Notes: generated from the letters alone by a model not told the origin. DNA of 64,000 bases from JAJEFO01 sp009843725 (GCA_965243215.1 CBDEUJ010000005.1:62001-126000), one strand, 5' to 3'. Counted from the first letter of the stretch, positions 1 to 9,269 are shown. Program-made: numbers and translations.

Positions 1-640
1 GCAGGAGGTGCTTCCAGATGATACGGGCGTTGCTGAGCTCCAAGCAGATGGCCGCCTCGAAATACTCTTTGCGTCGTTCGACCATGGCGGCGGCACGTAC
101 CGTACGCGCATAGAGTGCCCACTGCACGATGGCGAGCGCAATGATAACCTTGTCAACCCCCTTGCCCAGCAACGCCAACAGCACGAGAGCGACCAGAATG
201 GCCGGAAACGACAGCTGAATGTCGACAATCCGCATCAGGAACGCGTCAATCCGTCCGCCGTAGAAGGCAGCGGTTAGTCCAACCACGAGCCCGACAACCA
301 GCGCGATGAGGGCGCTGCTGATTGCCACGGTCAGGCTGGTGCGGAGTCCAAAGATGATGGCGCTCAGAACATCTCGACCTGCCCCGTCCGTGCCCAGCCA
401 GGCGATCGTTCCGTCTAGCATCTCTTCGCCTGGCGCAAGACGTCCGTCCAGTACACTGACGGTTGCCAGGTCATAAGGGTCAGTGGGCGCGATGAGGGGG
501 GCAAAAGTCGCCGAGGCGGCAATGAGCAAAAGCAGAATGCCCGAGATCAGCGTCGTGGGGCGCGACAAGTCCGACCGCGCAAACTTGGAAAGCAGCCCCG
601 TTTCCGGTCTTCCGGCGGATACGGCCTTGGCCTCGCTCAT
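1..640 (-). CDS. ABC transporter inner-membrane permease, DppC/OppC type (partial, cut by window start)
   Basis: Second permease subunit of a peptide/nickel-type ABC importer in the cytoplasmic membrane. The visible 213 codons read MSEAKAVSAG and then a first membrane segment (LISGILLLLIAASATFAPLI). A typical DppC extracytoplasmic stretch with WLGTDGAGRDVLS follows, then the start of the BPD_transp_1 core (AISSALIALVVGLVVGL, QLSFPAILVALVLLALL). The C-terminus lies beyond position 1. The start ATG at 640 overlaps the stop of the upstream permease by 4 bp (ATGA), so the two are translationally coupled. The substrate cannot be read from sequence; di/oligopeptide, nickel or glycoside are all possible. 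Family assignment is firm. Confidence 0.9.
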   Translation of the reverse strand, partial: MSEAKAVSAGRPETGLLSKFARSDLSRPTTLISGILLLLIAASATFAPLIAPTDPYDLATVSVLDGRLAPGEEMLDGTIAWLGTDGAGRDVLSAIIFGLRTSLTVAISSALIALVVGLVVGLTAAFYGGRIDAFLMRIVDIQLSFPAILVALVLLALLGKGVDKVIIALAIVQWALYARTVRAAAMVERRKEYFEAAICLELSNARIIWKHLL

Positions 641-1614
641 GTCTCGTCACCTTGCAGGCGCACGCGCGGATCAAGCAGTGCGTATATGATATCCACGACC
701 AGGTTCAGCACCAAGAACAAGGTCACGACGAACAGAAGGTAGGCCACCACGATCGGGCGGTCGAGATTGACAATGGCGTCGATGACAAGCTTGCCCAGAC
801 CAGGCCAGGCAAAGATGGATTCCGTTACCGTTGCAAAGGCGATCAGAGTGCCGAATTCGATCCCCAGCACGGTGACAATCGGAATAAGGATATTGGGCAT
901 CAGGTGAGCGAGCACAATGCGTCTTGGCGCCAGGCCTTTGGCGCGAGCGAACCTAATGAAGTCAAGGGCCATGACCTCGACTGTCCCAGCGCGCGCCAGC
1001 CGGATGACCATGGCGATTTTGAAGAGAGCGAGATTGGTGGCGGGCAAGACGAGATGGCGCAAACCGTCCAGCGTAAAGGCACTGCTTTCGATGCCCAAGA
1101 AACGCGAAGTCTCGCCTCGGCCAGACACCGGCAGCCAGCCGAGCACGACCGAAAAGACAATGATCATCATCAGGCCCAACCAGAAGGTCGGGACCGATAT
1201 TCCGAGCACCGAGCCACCCATGATGATGCGTGTGCCCCATCCATCAGGCCGCAGGCCCGCGTAGACTCCAAGGGGCAGGCCCACGGTCACGGATATGACC
1301 AGTGCGCTGGTCGCAAGTTCAAGCGTAGCCGGAAAACGCTCGGCCATGAGCGCAAGTGCCGGTCGCCCGAAGATAAAGGACTTGCCCAGATCTCCCGAGA
1401 TCGCACCCAGCAGGAACTTCCAGTATTGTACGTGGACCGGCTGATCGAGCCCGAAGTCCCGTCGCACACGATCGATTTCCTCTGGCAGGCTTTCCGGATT
1501 GACGAGCATGTCGACCGGATCACCCACCAGATTGATCATGGAGAACACCACCAAAGACATGACGAACAGGACGACCACGCTTTGCATGACGCGTCTCAGG
1601 ACAAAGGCCAGCAT
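637..1614 (-). CDS. ABC transporter permease, DppB/OppB type
   Basis: First permease of the peptide/nickel-type ABC importer, 325 aa, a normal family length. It has the classic DppB N-terminus (FVLRRVMQSVVVLFVMSLVVF, one membrane helix), the family motif FGLDQPVHVQYWKFL near residues 54-68, and further helices. The EAA loop region (EVMALDFIRFARAKGLAPRR, about 214-233) contacts the ATPases. It lies between the binding-protein gene upstream and the DppC-like gene, which it overlaps by 4 bp. A strong hairpin separates it from the binding-protein gene. Function as a membrane subunit is secure; the transported solute is not known. Confidence 0.93.
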   Translation of the reverse strand: MLAFVLRRVMQSVVVLFVMSLVVFSMINLVGDPVDMLVNPESLPEEIDRVRRDFGLDQPVHVQYWKFLLGAISGDLGKSFIFGRPALALMAERFPATLELATSALVISVTVGLPLGVYAGLRPDGWGTRIIMGGSVLGISVPTFWLGLMMIIVFSVVLGWLPVSGRGETSRFLGIESSAFTLDGLRHLVLPATNLALFKIAMVIRLARAGTVEVMALDFIRFARAKGLAPRRIVLAHLMPNILIPIVTVLGIEFGTLIAFATVTESIFAWPGLGKLVIDAIVNLDRPIVVAYLLFVVTLFLVLNLVVDIIYALLDPRVRLQGDET

Positions 1615-1631
1615 CGGGGGTTCCCTTCGCA

Positions 1632-1665
1632 GGCTGGCCCGCCGCGGACATGCGGCGGGCCAGCC
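1632..1665 (-). promoter_or_regulatory. Perfect 14-bp stem-loop between binding-protein and permease genes
   Basis: Arms at 1632-1645 (GGCTGGCCCGCCGC) and 1652-1665 are exact reverse complements around a 6-nt loop. The hairpin starts 6 nt after the stop of the binding-protein gene and ends before the permease start at 1614. It is not followed by a T-run in the direction of transcription. It probably protects the 3' end of the upstream mRNA or partly attenuates transcription, rather than being a full terminator; this is an inference. Confidence 0.75.
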
Positions 1666-1671
1666 CCTCGT

Positions 1672-3270
1672 TCATTCTTGCGGACGGATCTTGTGGATGA
1701 AGGTGCTGTCCAGGGCACCGTGTTCGTAGGCGATGCCGTCGCGTGCAGCCCAGGTCGCGATCTCATGATGGATCGGAACCAACGCGTATTCCCGCATCGC
1801 GATTTCGGTCGCCTGAATGAAGGCCATTTCGCCCATGGCGATGTCCATCGAAGATCGCCCATCTTCGATCAGCTTGTCGACTTCCGGGTTGCTGTAACCG
1901 TTGCGGTTGCCCGGCCCATATCCGCGCTCTCTCTGCTTGGTGTGAATGAAAATCCGCAGCGGGTGCGAAGGCTCACCCGAGCCATTTGCATAACCGGACA
2001 TGGCAGCTGTGAACTCAGGCGTGTCACCCGGCCCTCCGCGCGAGAAGCGCTTGAAGAAGACCGAGGCGGGCATGGTCTCGACATCGGTGTCGATGCCGAT
2101 GCGCGACAGCATCTGCGCGATCGCTTCGAGAATCCGCGTGTCGTTGGAATAGCGACCGGCTGGCCCATGGATGGTGAGCTTGAACCCGTCGCCATAGCCT
2201 GCTTCGGCCAGCAATTCCTTTGCGCGGTCCGGATCATGAGCATCCGGTTCGAGATTGGCGGAGTAGCCAATGTAACCCTCCGGCGAAAACTGGCCCGCAG
2301 GTGCGGACAGCCCGTCCATCACACGATCCGCAATGGCCTGGCGATTGATCGCCAGAGACACGGCTTCGCGCGCGCGAACGTCCCGAAACGGCGAGGCAAT
2401 CGGATTGCCTTCATGATCGGTGGCATAGGGTTTGATCGGATCATCGGTCATGTGCAACGTCATGTAGAGCAGACGGTTGGACACCGACTTGAAGACCGAC
2501 AGCCCATCGCGGCTTTCCAAAGTGGGCAAGTCAGCGGGTGCGACCCTCTCGATGAAATCCACGTCACCGGCGATGAGCGCGGCTGCCCTGGTTGTGCCGT
2601 CGCCAATGGGGCGAATGACGACATTGTCCCAATCCACTGCCGCCCCCCAATAGCCGTCATTGCGCGACAATTCGATCACGTCACCGGGCAGCCATTTGGT
2701 GAAGGTGAACGGGCCCGTCCCGTACGAGGCGACGCCGGTGTTGAAGTCCTCAGTCGTGGCGTCGACGAACGCCGAGTCGATGATCGAAATCCGCGACATG
2801 TCGTTCGGCGTGAAGGGGTAAGGCTTCTCGGTCGAGATCCGCAGGGTCAGGTCATTGACAGCTTCAAAGGTCTTGCCCTTGATGAAGGTGGCGAAACTGG
2901 ACGGGCTGTTGGGCACATTCGCCGCGCGTTGCATTGTGGCGATCACATCTTCTGCGGTGAATGCCGCGCCATTGTGAAAGGTCACACCGGCGCGCAGCTT
3001 GAACTCCCAGGTGCGCTCGTCGATCGGTTCCCAAGACGCGGCAAGCCCAGGGACGAGGTTCTGGTTCACATCCTGCAGGACCAGCGCATCATAGACCTGC
3101 GTCGCCATCGAGTTGTTGATGGTCAGATTCTGATAGTGCGGGTCCATGGATGTGGGTTCGGCCGCCAGAGCCACTGTCAGGTCGCTTGCCGACACTGGTC
3201 CAGCCAAAATCCCGAGACTCGTCGCCGCAGCGGTCAGCAGAGCCTCTGGACCAAAGATGAACTTTCTCAT
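1672..3270 (-). CDS. ABC transporter substrate-binding protein, SBP_bac_5 (peptide/nickel/glycoside) family
   Basis: Periplasmic binding protein of the importer encoded just downstream, 532 aa. The start at 3270 is chosen because it opens directly into a signal peptide (MRKFIFGPEALLTAAATSLG, with a cleavage-like site after PVSA); the open frame upstream is low in similarity. The mature part starts DLTVALAAEPTSMDPHYQN, typical of the family 5 solute-binding fold. It continues with RTWEFKLRAGVTFHNGAAFT, the SBP_bac_5 signature. The gene is third in the minus-strand series (regulator, hydrolase, binding protein, permeases). The hydrolase next door hints that the imported solute is an ester, amide or lactone, but this is only context. 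Confidence 0.93.
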   Translation of the reverse strand: MRKFIFGPEALLTAAATSLGILAGPVSASDLTVALAAEPTSMDPHYQNLTINNSMATQVYDALVLQDVNQNLVPGLAASWEPIDERTWEFKLRAGVTFHNGAAFTAEDVIATMQRAANVPNSPSSFATFIKGKTFEAVNDLTLRISTEKPYPFTPNDMSRISIIDSAFVDATTEDFNTGVASYGTGPFTFTKWLPGDVIELSRNDGYWGAAVDWDNVVIRPIGDGTTRAAALIAGDVDFIERVAPADLPTLESRDGLSVFKSVSNRLLYMTLHMTDDPIKPYATDHEGNPIASPFRDVRAREAVSLAINRQAIADRVMDGLSAPAGQFSPEGYIGYSANLEPDAHDPDRAKELLAEAGYGDGFKLTIHGPAGRYSNDTRILEAIAQMLSRIGIDTDVETMPASVFFKRFSRGGPGDTPEFTAAMSGYANGSGEPSHPLRIFIHTKQRERGYGPGNRNGYSNPEVDKLIEDGRSSMDIAMGEMAFIQATEIAMREYALVPIHHEIATWAARDGIAYEHGALDSTFIHKIRPQE

Positions 3271-3325
3271 TTCTTTTTCCCTTTCATCGGTTTTCGGTCG
3301 TTTCCTTGATGATGACGGCCCGGAT

Positions 3326-4135
3326 TCACCGCCGGGCTTTCGTCGCGAATTCCTTGATCTGCTCGTTGAAGAAGTCTGGGTATTCCGCGTAAGAGGCGTG
3401 ACCCGCGTTGGGGCATTCGACATGCTGTGCCTTCGGAAAGGCCGCGACCAGCAGCGCGTGCATTTCAGGCGAGATCACGGTGTCTTCGCCACCAGACAAG
3501 ATGAGTACGGGAACGTTCACGTCATGGCTGATTTTCGTGTTGTCGGTTTCCTGACACATGCGGCCGCCATCGCGGATTCCTTCGATTCGCGCGCCTGCTG
3601 CTATGTCGGCCAGGAACCGAATGACGGTTTGGGATGTTCCTTCGGGCGTGCTGCGACTGGCACGTTCCAGACCGTAGGCTGCATTGACTCCCTCGGACCG
3701 GATGCGGTCAACTCTCGTCCCGTACCGCGCCATCAGCGGTTCCCCTTTGGGGCGGCCAAAGCCCAAATGCGTCGAAGACAGCACAAGGCCCGCGGCTGAG
3801 GTGTCTCGATCAGCCGCCAATTGCGTGGCAACCACGCCTCCCATCGAATGGCCGACCAGAATTGCGTCGTTGACCTTCAGCGCTGTCAACAGGGCCTTGG
3901 CCGCCTCAACATAGTCTTCGATGCCGTCTCCGAATGCATCGGACGCCCCAAAGCCTGGCGCATCCCATGCGACAACGCGGAATGAAGTCCCCAGCGCCTG
4001 AAACAGGTAGGCCCAGCTCTGACTGCTGCCATTCATGCCATGTAGCAGGAAAAGAGCGTGTCCTGCACCCGTTTCACGATACGCAAGGCGGCCGCCCTTG
4101 TGGGACATGAACTGCAACACAGGCGTATCCAACAT
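3326..4135 (-). CDS. Alpha/beta-fold hydrolase
   Basis: Cytoplasmic alpha/beta hydrolase of 269 aa with no signal peptide. The catalytic triad is visible: nucleophile Ser97 in GHSMGG (95-100), acid Asp218 in SGGEDTV, and His246 in NAGHASY. The oxyanion-hole HGMNG sits at 32-36, and the lid region is about 130-195. This family includes esterases, lactonases, haloperoxidase-like enzymes and C-C bond hydrolases, and the sequence alone does not choose between them. It lies 55 bp upstream of the binding-protein gene and downstream of a MarR-type regulator on the same strand. It is therefore likely co-expressed and may act on the imported compound. Confidence 0.9.
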   Translation of the reverse strand: MLDTPVLQFMSHKGGRLAYRETGAGHALFLLHGMNGSSQSWAYLFQALGTSFRVVAWDAPGFGASDAFGDGIEDYVEAAKALLTALKVNDAILVGHSMGGVVATQLAADRDTSAAGLVLSSTHLGFGRPKGEPLMARYGTRVDRIRSEGVNAAYGLERASRSTPEGTSQTVIRFLADIAAGARIEGIRDGGRMCQETDNTKISHDVNVPVLILSGGEDTVISPEMHALLVAAFPKAQHVECPNAGHASYAEYPDFFNEQIKEFATKARR

Positions 4136-4257
4136 TCGCGTGATGCCCTTTGGGCAAGGAATTCATCAGACGGCGCCATGGAGTGGCAGAGATGCTCCGG
4201 CACCCGCTGTTGCTCAATTGCAGCACAGAGAGTGACAACAAAATAGCCTAAAACATT

Positions 4258-4716
4258 TTACATATCTTTACCTGGTGGCTGAGCCTCAAGCTCGCGCATC
4301 GACATCAGCGCCTGGGCGAGCTTCAGCACACGTGAGAACTCGGGGTTTGCGAGAAGCGCGTTGCAATAATTGCGCCAAGCCTCCAGCATCGGCTCGGTCG
4401 GGCGAAAATCGCGGCGACGGCGGTCGCCCGTGGCTGACAGCTCCTCCAAATAGCCGAGTTCCAAGGCTTCATGCACCGTGGAAGTAACGGTTGGACGACT
4501 AAATTCAGAGACTTCCACAAGCTCCGAGATGGTGAAGCTGCCCTTGATGAAGTAGAAGTTCATCATGTACCGACGCAGTTCAAACGCGGTGAAGCTGGTG
4601 TTAAAGAAACGGCGCACCTGGCCAGGTCCATGCTCGCGCCGGTAAACATGGCGCGAACTTTCAAAAGAGGCCTGCGCAAAGCAGAATCGTTGAAACAGCG
4701 TCCCAGATTCACGCAT
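4258..4716 (-). CDS. MarR-like winged-helix transcriptional regulator
   Basis: Small DNA-binding protein of 152 aa. A winged-helix domain is visible around residues 50-105: FIKGSFTISELVEVSEFSRP is the helix-turn-helix, followed by TVTSTVHEALELGYLEELS and a basic wing (TGDRRRRDFRPTE). This layout resembles MarR-type regulators and other compact wHTH repressors. The N-terminus up to about residue 45 is of no recognised family. It is the first gene of the minus-strand transport block and faces a 399-bp gap before lolC, so it probably controls the hydrolase and ABC genes behind it. The ligand is unknown. Confidence 0.75.
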   Translation of the reverse strand: MRESGTLFQRFCFAQASFESSRHVYRREHGPGQVRRFFNTSFTAFELRRYMMNFYFIKGSFTISELVEVSEFSRPTVTSTVHEALELGYLEELSATGDRRRRDFRPTEPMLEAWRNYCNALLANPEFSRVLKLAQALMSMRELEAQPPGKDM

Positions 4717-5115
4717 GGTCTATCCCACCGTATTATGAAAAATTTCTTAAACGATTCTTGCAAATTTCTGCGTCAGGGCTCGCATGTGCACGGCTTGCCC
4801 ATGCCAGAATTTGTCAATGTTTGCCAAATTTCAAGGACAATGCCGTGGTTTTTCCCGGTCCGGCGACGCGAAAATCCGCCAGACCCCCGCGAACCGGAAA
4901 ACCCGCGCATGGAAAAGCTACGCCCCTGCACGCCCCTGCACAGCAGGGACGCGATCAGCGCACGGGTGGCTGCCGTCAGGCCGCGATGCGACTTCGGAAG
5001 GCAGAATCTCCCGTGAACCCAGTCGATCGACATGCACGGTCACCGTGATGCGTCCATGAAACGGATTGACCCCGCGCCCCTGCCCCGCCATTGAGTGGCG
5101 CAAATCGGAGCAGAC
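4717..5115. other. Divergent intergenic region between MarR-like gene and lolC
   Basis: This 399-bp gap has no open frame with family character. The part next to the regulator (about 4725-4850) is distinctly AT-rich compared with its surroundings and contains the two similar motifs CTTGCAAATTTC and TTGCCAAATTTCAAG. It is a plausible promoter/operator zone for the regulator. The part next to lolC is GC-rich, with a GGAG ribosome-binding site at 5107-5110. No terminator or small RNA could be recognised. Confidence 0.5.
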
Positions 5116-6399
5116 ATGGCATCCCCAACGCCGTTCGCAGCCTATGAATTCCTGATCGCCTGGCGGTACCTTCGCGCAAAGCGGGCCGAGGGCGGGGTAA
5201 GCATCATGACCTGGATCAGCCTGATCGGGATCACGCTTGCCGTCGCGGCACTCATCATCACCCTTGCCGTGCGCTCGGGCTTTCGCGACGAATTCGTCTC
5301 GACCATTCTCGGCGCCAATGCGCACGTCACCGTCTATTCCAGAAGCTACGTGACCGAAAGCGGCAACGTCACGGACGTGATACCGGACTATGCGGACTGG
5401 GCCGGGCGGCTCAGCGCAGTCGAGGGAGTCACCCGCGTGGCACCGCTGGTCAGGGGTCAGGTGATGGCGGTGCACCGCGGCAAGACCAGCGGCATGGACG
5501 TCTTCGGCATCGCAAGGCAGGATCTTGAACAGATTCCGCGCATCGCGGATCCAGATGCCGCTCTAGGCATGATCGAGGATTTCGACACGGGCGTCGCAAT
5601 CGGGCAGGAGGCGGCGCGATCGCTCGGCGTGACCGTCGGAGACGTCGTTCGCCTCATCAATCCCGAAGGCGTGAAGAGTCCATTCGGCACAAGCCCGCGC
5701 GTGAACGAGTACGAGGTCGTCTACATCTTCAGATCGGGGCGCTACGACATCGACCGAACGCGCGCCTACCTGCCGTTCGCAGAAGCCCAGGCCTATTTCA
5801 ACCGGGAGGGTGTGGCGGACGAACTGGAGGTGAACGTCGTCGAGCCGGAGTCCATCGATGCCGTGGCACCGCGGCTTCGGGAAGCCGGGGGCGAGCGGGC
5901 ACTGGTCTGGACATGGAAGGACTCTGCAGGCGGCTTCCTCAGGGCGCTTGAAGTCGAGGACACGGTGATGTTCGTGCTGATGAGCGTCCTTGTCCTCATC
6001 GCGTCCATGAACATCATCAGCGGGCTCGTCATGCTCGTCAAGAACAAGGGCCGGGACATAGGCATCCTTCGAACGATCGGGCTGACCCAGGGTGCCGTCA
6101 TGAGGGTGTTCTTTCTGACGGGTGCGCTCATTGGCACGCTCGGGACGCTCTTCGGCGTCATTCTCGGCTGTCTGTTCGCAATCTATTTCGACCCCATCCT
6201 CGCGTTCGTGAACGGAGTCACGGGCGGCGAGGTCTGGGAAGCCTCGGTGCGCGGCATCTACCGCCTGCCGGCAAAGCTCGAACTGAGCGACGTGCTCGCG
6301 GCCGTCGGGCTTTCGCTGGCGCTTTCGTGGGGCATAACGCTTTTCCCCGCGCGACGAGCCGCCCGAATGAACCCGGTCGAGGCTCTCCGCTATGAGTGA
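5116..6399 (+). CDS. lolC: Lipoprotein-releasing system permease LolC/LolE
   Basis: Membrane subunit of the LolCDE complex that extracts lipoproteins from the inner membrane for the LolA carrier; 427 aa. It starts at 5116 behind GGAG (5107-5110). Residues about 1-20 are cytoplasmic with the LolC/E hallmark FLIAWRYLRAKRAEGGVSI. The first helix follows, then a large periplasmic MacB/LolC-like domain (about 50-270). Three C-terminal helices form the FtsX core (MFVLMSVLVLIASMNIISGL, FFLTGALIGTLGTLFGVILG and one more). Alphaproteobacteria typically use a single LolC/E homodimer. It overlaps lolD by 8 bp. Confidence 0.95.
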   Translation: MASPTPFAAYEFLIAWRYLRAKRAEGGVSIMTWISLIGITLAVAALIITLAVRSGFRDEFVSTILGANAHVTVYSRSYVTESGNVTDVIPDYADWAGRLSAVEGVTRVAPLVRGQVMAVHRGKTSGMDVFGIARQDLEQIPRIADPDAALGMIEDFDTGVAIGQEAARSLGVTVGDVVRLINPEGVKSPFGTSPRVNEYEVVYIFRSGRYDIDRTRAYLPFAEAQAYFNREGVADELEVNVVEPESIDAVAPRLREAGGERALVWTWKDSAGGFLRALEVEDTVMFVLMSVLVLIASMNIISGLVMLVKNKGRDIGILRTIGLTQGAVMRVFFLTGALIGTLGTLFGVILGCLFAIYFDPILAFVNGVTGGEVWEASVRGIYRLPAKLELSDVLAAVGLSLALSWGITLFPARRAARMNPVEALRYE

Positions 6400-7066
6400 C
6401 GTGCTGACGCTGCAAGGCGTCAAGAAGACGTACAACCCAGGCAAGCCGAATGCACTGACTGTGCTCGACGGCGCCGACCTGTCGCTTGCGGCGGGAGAGG
6501 TCGTAGCCCTCGTGGCACCCTCCGGCGCCGGCAAATCCACGCTGCTGCATGTTGCCGGACTTCTCGATTCCTGCGACGCCGGAACAGTTTCCGTTGATGG
6601 CGCCGACATGACACAGGCAGGCGAAGCCGCGCGCACTGTCGCGAGGCGACAGGACATCGGCTTCGTATACCAGTTTCATCATCTCCTGCCCGAGTTCTCG
6701 GCCCTCGAGAACGTCGTCCTGCCACAACTCGCCAATGCAGTGCCCGCGACGGAAGCAAGGGCACGGGCCGAGGAGCTGCTCACGCGAGTGGGCTTGGGCG
6801 AACGTGTCGAGCACCGACCCGCCGCGCTCTCAGGCGGTGAGCAGCAACGGGTCGCCTTCTGCCGCGCCCTGGCAAACGGCCCCAAGGTGCTGCTGGCCGA
6901 CGAGCCCACGGGCAATCTGGATCCGGCAACCTCGCAAGACGTGTTTGCGGCGCTCATGGAACTTGTAAGGGGAACCGGTCTGGCAGCCGTCATCGCCACT
7001 CACAACCGGGAGCTTGCGTCGATCATGGACCGGATCGTGCGACTGGAAGACGGGAAGCTCCGCTGA
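6392..7066 (+). CDS. lolD: Lipoprotein-releasing system ATP-binding protein LolD
   Basis: ATPase of the LolCDE lipoprotein export complex, 224 aa, at the cytoplasmic face of the inner membrane. The Walker A motif APSGAGKST is at 42-50. The LolD/MacB-type loop FVYQFHHLLPEFSALENV is at 91-108, the ABC signature LSGGEQQ at 146-152, and Walker B VLLADEPTG from 166. The start codon lies inside the end of lolC (8-bp overlap), which indicates coupled translation. The gene is followed by a short convergent gap with a likely terminator before parE. Confidence 0.95.
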   Translation: MSDVLTLQGVKKTYNPGKPNALTVLDGADLSLAAGEVVALVAPSGAGKSTLLHVAGLLDSCDAGTVSVDGADMTQAGEAARTVARRQDIGFVYQFHHLLPEFSALENVVLPQLANAVPATEARARAEELLTRVGLGERVEHRPAALSGGEQQRVAFCRALANGPKVLLADEPTGNLDPATSQDVFAALMELVRGTGLAAVIATHNRELASIMDRIVRLEDGKLR

Positions 7067-7112
7067 TCCGCGATCCCCGGGCCATGTCTGGCGAGCGGCC
7101 TCGGGTCAATCA

Positions 7113-7133
7113 GGCGTGCTGACGCCCCTTTCT
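7113..7133 (+). terminator. Possible rho-independent terminator after lolD
   Basis: A 5-bp GC stem, GGCGT (7113-7117) with ACGCC (7122-7126) and a 4-nt loop GCTG, is followed by CCTTTCT. It sits in the convergent gap between lolD and parE, six bases before the parE stop codon. The stem is short, so confidence is modest. Confidence 0.4.
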
Positions 7134-7138
7134 CACCG

Positions 7139-9097
7139 TCAAACGTCCAGCTCTTCCACGAACCGCGCGTTCTCCTGGATGTACTGGAACCGCAACTCCG
7201 GCTTCTTCCCCATCAGACGCTCGACCAGATCCCCGGTCTCTCCGGGCACGTCCTCGTCGGTCGTGACCCGGATCAGCGTGCGCGACGCCGGATCCATCGT
7301 GGTCTCCTTGAGGTCCTTGGCATCCATTTCGCCCAAGCCCTTGAACCGCTGCACGTCGATCTTGCCCTTGCCGCCCAATCCTTCGGCAAGAACGCGCTCC
7401 TTTTCGGCATCGTTGGCCACATAGGCGCGATTGGCTCCTTGGGTCAGCCGGTACAGCGGCGGACAGGCAAGGTAGAGGTGCCCCTTGTCGATCAACGGCC
7501 GCATCTGGGTGTAGAAGAACGTCATGAGGAGCGATGAGATGTGGGCTCCGTCCACATCGGCGTCAGTCATGATGATGACCTTGTCGTAGCGCAGGTCGTC
7601 GACATCGAAGCGGGCCCCCATGCTGCATCCCAGGGCCTCGCAGAGATCGCTGATCTCCTGGTTCTGCATGAGCTTTGCCGATGCCGCCCCGAGCACGTTC
7701 AGGACCTTGCCGCGGAGTGGCAGGAGCGCCTGGAACTCCCGGTTGCGGGCGGCCTTGGCGGAGCCGCCGGCGGAATCGCCCTCAACGAGGAAGATCTCCG
7801 TGCCGTCGCGGGACTTGGCCGTGCAATCGGTCAGCTTGCCGGGAAGACGAAGTTTCCTGGTCGCGCTCTTGCGTGCCGTCTCCTTTTCCTGCCGGCGACG
7901 CAACCGCTCCTCCGCCCGCAGGACAAGGAAGTCCAGAATGGCCCCTGCGGATCTCGTGTCCGCGGCAAGCCAGTTGTCGAAATGGTCGCGAACCGCGCCT
8001 TCCACCATTTTTGCCGCGCCTTCGGTGGCAAGCCTGTCCTTCGTCTGTCCGACGAACTGCGGCTCGCGGATGAAGATGGAGACCAGCGCCACCCCGCCTG
8101 TTGCCAGGTCTTCCCGGGCAATCTGCGAGGACTTGCGGTTGCCCACCAGTTCCCCATAGGCGCGAATCCCTTTGAGGATGGCTGCCCAGAATCCTGCCTC
8201 GTGCGTGCCGCCCTCCGGTGTCGGAACGGTATTGCAGTAGCTCTGGATGAACCCGTCTCGGGCCGCCGTCCAGTTGATCGCCCATTCGACCTTGCCTGGC
8301 TCCCCGAACTTTTCGTTGAAAGCGACCTGACCCGCAAACGGCTGCTCTGCATAGGTCGTGTCTCCGTTCAGGCTTTCGGTCAGAAAGTCCGAAAGGCCGC
8401 CAGGAAAGCGAAACGTGGCTTCAGGGGGGATGCCATCTGCATCAAGCGCGCATTTCCAGCGGATCTCGACGCCGCTGAAGAGATAGGCCTTGGAGCGGGC
8501 CATCCTGAAGAGGCGCGCCGGCGAAAACTTGAGCGCGCCGAATATCTCGTGATCGGGGTGAAAGGTGACCGTGGTGCCGCGCCGGTTAGAGGCGGCGCCC
8601 ACGTTCTCGACACCCGAGAGCGGAATGCCACGCGAGAACTCCTGCACATAGACCTGCCTGTCCCGTGCGACCTCGACGCGAAGCTGGTCGGATAGCGCAT
8701 TGACGACCGAGATGCCAACACCGTGCAGGCCACCGGACGTCTCGTAGGCCTTTCCTGAGAACTTTCCGCCCGAGTGCAGTTCGCAGAGAATGATCTCCAG
8801 CGCGGAGCGGTCCGGGAACTTCGGGTGCGGTTCGACCGGAATGCCGCGACCGTTGTCCCGAATCGTGACCGAGTGATCGTCATGGAATTCGACCTCGATC
8901 CGGCTTGCATGGCCTGCAACAGCCTCGTCCATCGCGTTGTCAAGGACTTCGGCAACCAGATGGTGAAGCGCGCGTTCGTCGGTGCCACCAATATACATCC
9001 CCGGGCGCTTTCGCACCGCTTCGAGGCCCTCAAGGACCTCGATCGAAGCTGCGTCATAGGAATCCGCTACCGTCGCTGCGAGAAGATCGTCGGCCAT
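7139..9097 (-). CDS. parE: DNA topoisomerase IV subunit B (ParE)
   Basis: ATPase subunit of topoisomerase IV, which decatenates daughter chromosomes; 652 aa. The GHKL ATPase motif EVLDNAMDE (50-58) is visible, with the catalytic Glu and metal Asn. The ATP-lid motifs RDNGRGIPV and GGLHGVGISVVNALS follow. The TOPRIM domain has FLVEGDSAGGSAKAARNRE and the acidic MTDADVDGAHI, and the C-terminus has RFKGLGEMDAKDLKETTMDP. The shorter ParE-like layout distinguishes it from GyrB. ParC is not in the window. It stands as a single minus-strand transcription unit convergent with lolCD. Confidence 0.96.
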   Translation of the reverse strand: MADDLLAATVADSYDAASIEVLEGLEAVRKRPGMYIGGTDERALHHLVAEVLDNAMDEAVAGHASRIEVEFHDDHSVTIRDNGRGIPVEPHPKFPDRSALEIILCELHSGGKFSGKAYETSGGLHGVGISVVNALSDQLRVEVARDRQVYVQEFSRGIPLSGVENVGAASNRRGTTVTFHPDHEIFGALKFSPARLFRMARSKAYLFSGVEIRWKCALDADGIPPEATFRFPGGLSDFLTESLNGDTTYAEQPFAGQVAFNEKFGEPGKVEWAINWTAARDGFIQSYCNTVPTPEGGTHEAGFWAAILKGIRAYGELVGNRKSSQIAREDLATGGVALVSIFIREPQFVGQTKDRLATEGAAKMVEGAVRDHFDNWLAADTRSAGAILDFLVLRAEERLRRRQEKETARKSATRKLRLPGKLTDCTAKSRDGTEIFLVEGDSAGGSAKAARNREFQALLPLRGKVLNVLGAASAKLMQNQEISDLCEALGCSMGARFDVDDLRYDKVIIMTDADVDGAHISSLLMTFFYTQMRPLIDKGHLYLACPPLYRLTQGANRAYVANDAEKERVLAEGLGGKGKIDVQRFKGLGEMDAKDLKETTMDPASRTLIRVTTDEDVPGETGDLVERLMGKKPELRFQYIQENARFVEELDV

Positions 9098-9269
9098 GTC
9101 CTGCTCTTGTTTTCTGCAAGATAGCCGCCTCCGAATGACTGGGCAATGGGTCCGGTCGGCCTGACATCCAATTTCCCGCCTCCAACAGCTCCCGCGCTCC
9201 CGGGTTCATCATTCCCGTTTCAACTCCCGGCAATTCCTTCTGAGGCACCAGGGACTTTCGAGGTCTTGG

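Noticed and set aside
652..3309. An 885-codon open frame on the plus strand opposite the permease and binding-protein genes
   Set aside because: It is an antisense frame kept open by GC-rich codon use of the real minus-strand genes. Its product is rich in His, Arg, Asp and Gln without hydrophobic cores or family motifs.
4773..5033. A minus-strand frame in the gap before lolC
   Set aside because: It has no ribosome-binding site and no family motif, and the residue composition is Arg/Gly/Ser-rich as in shadow frames.
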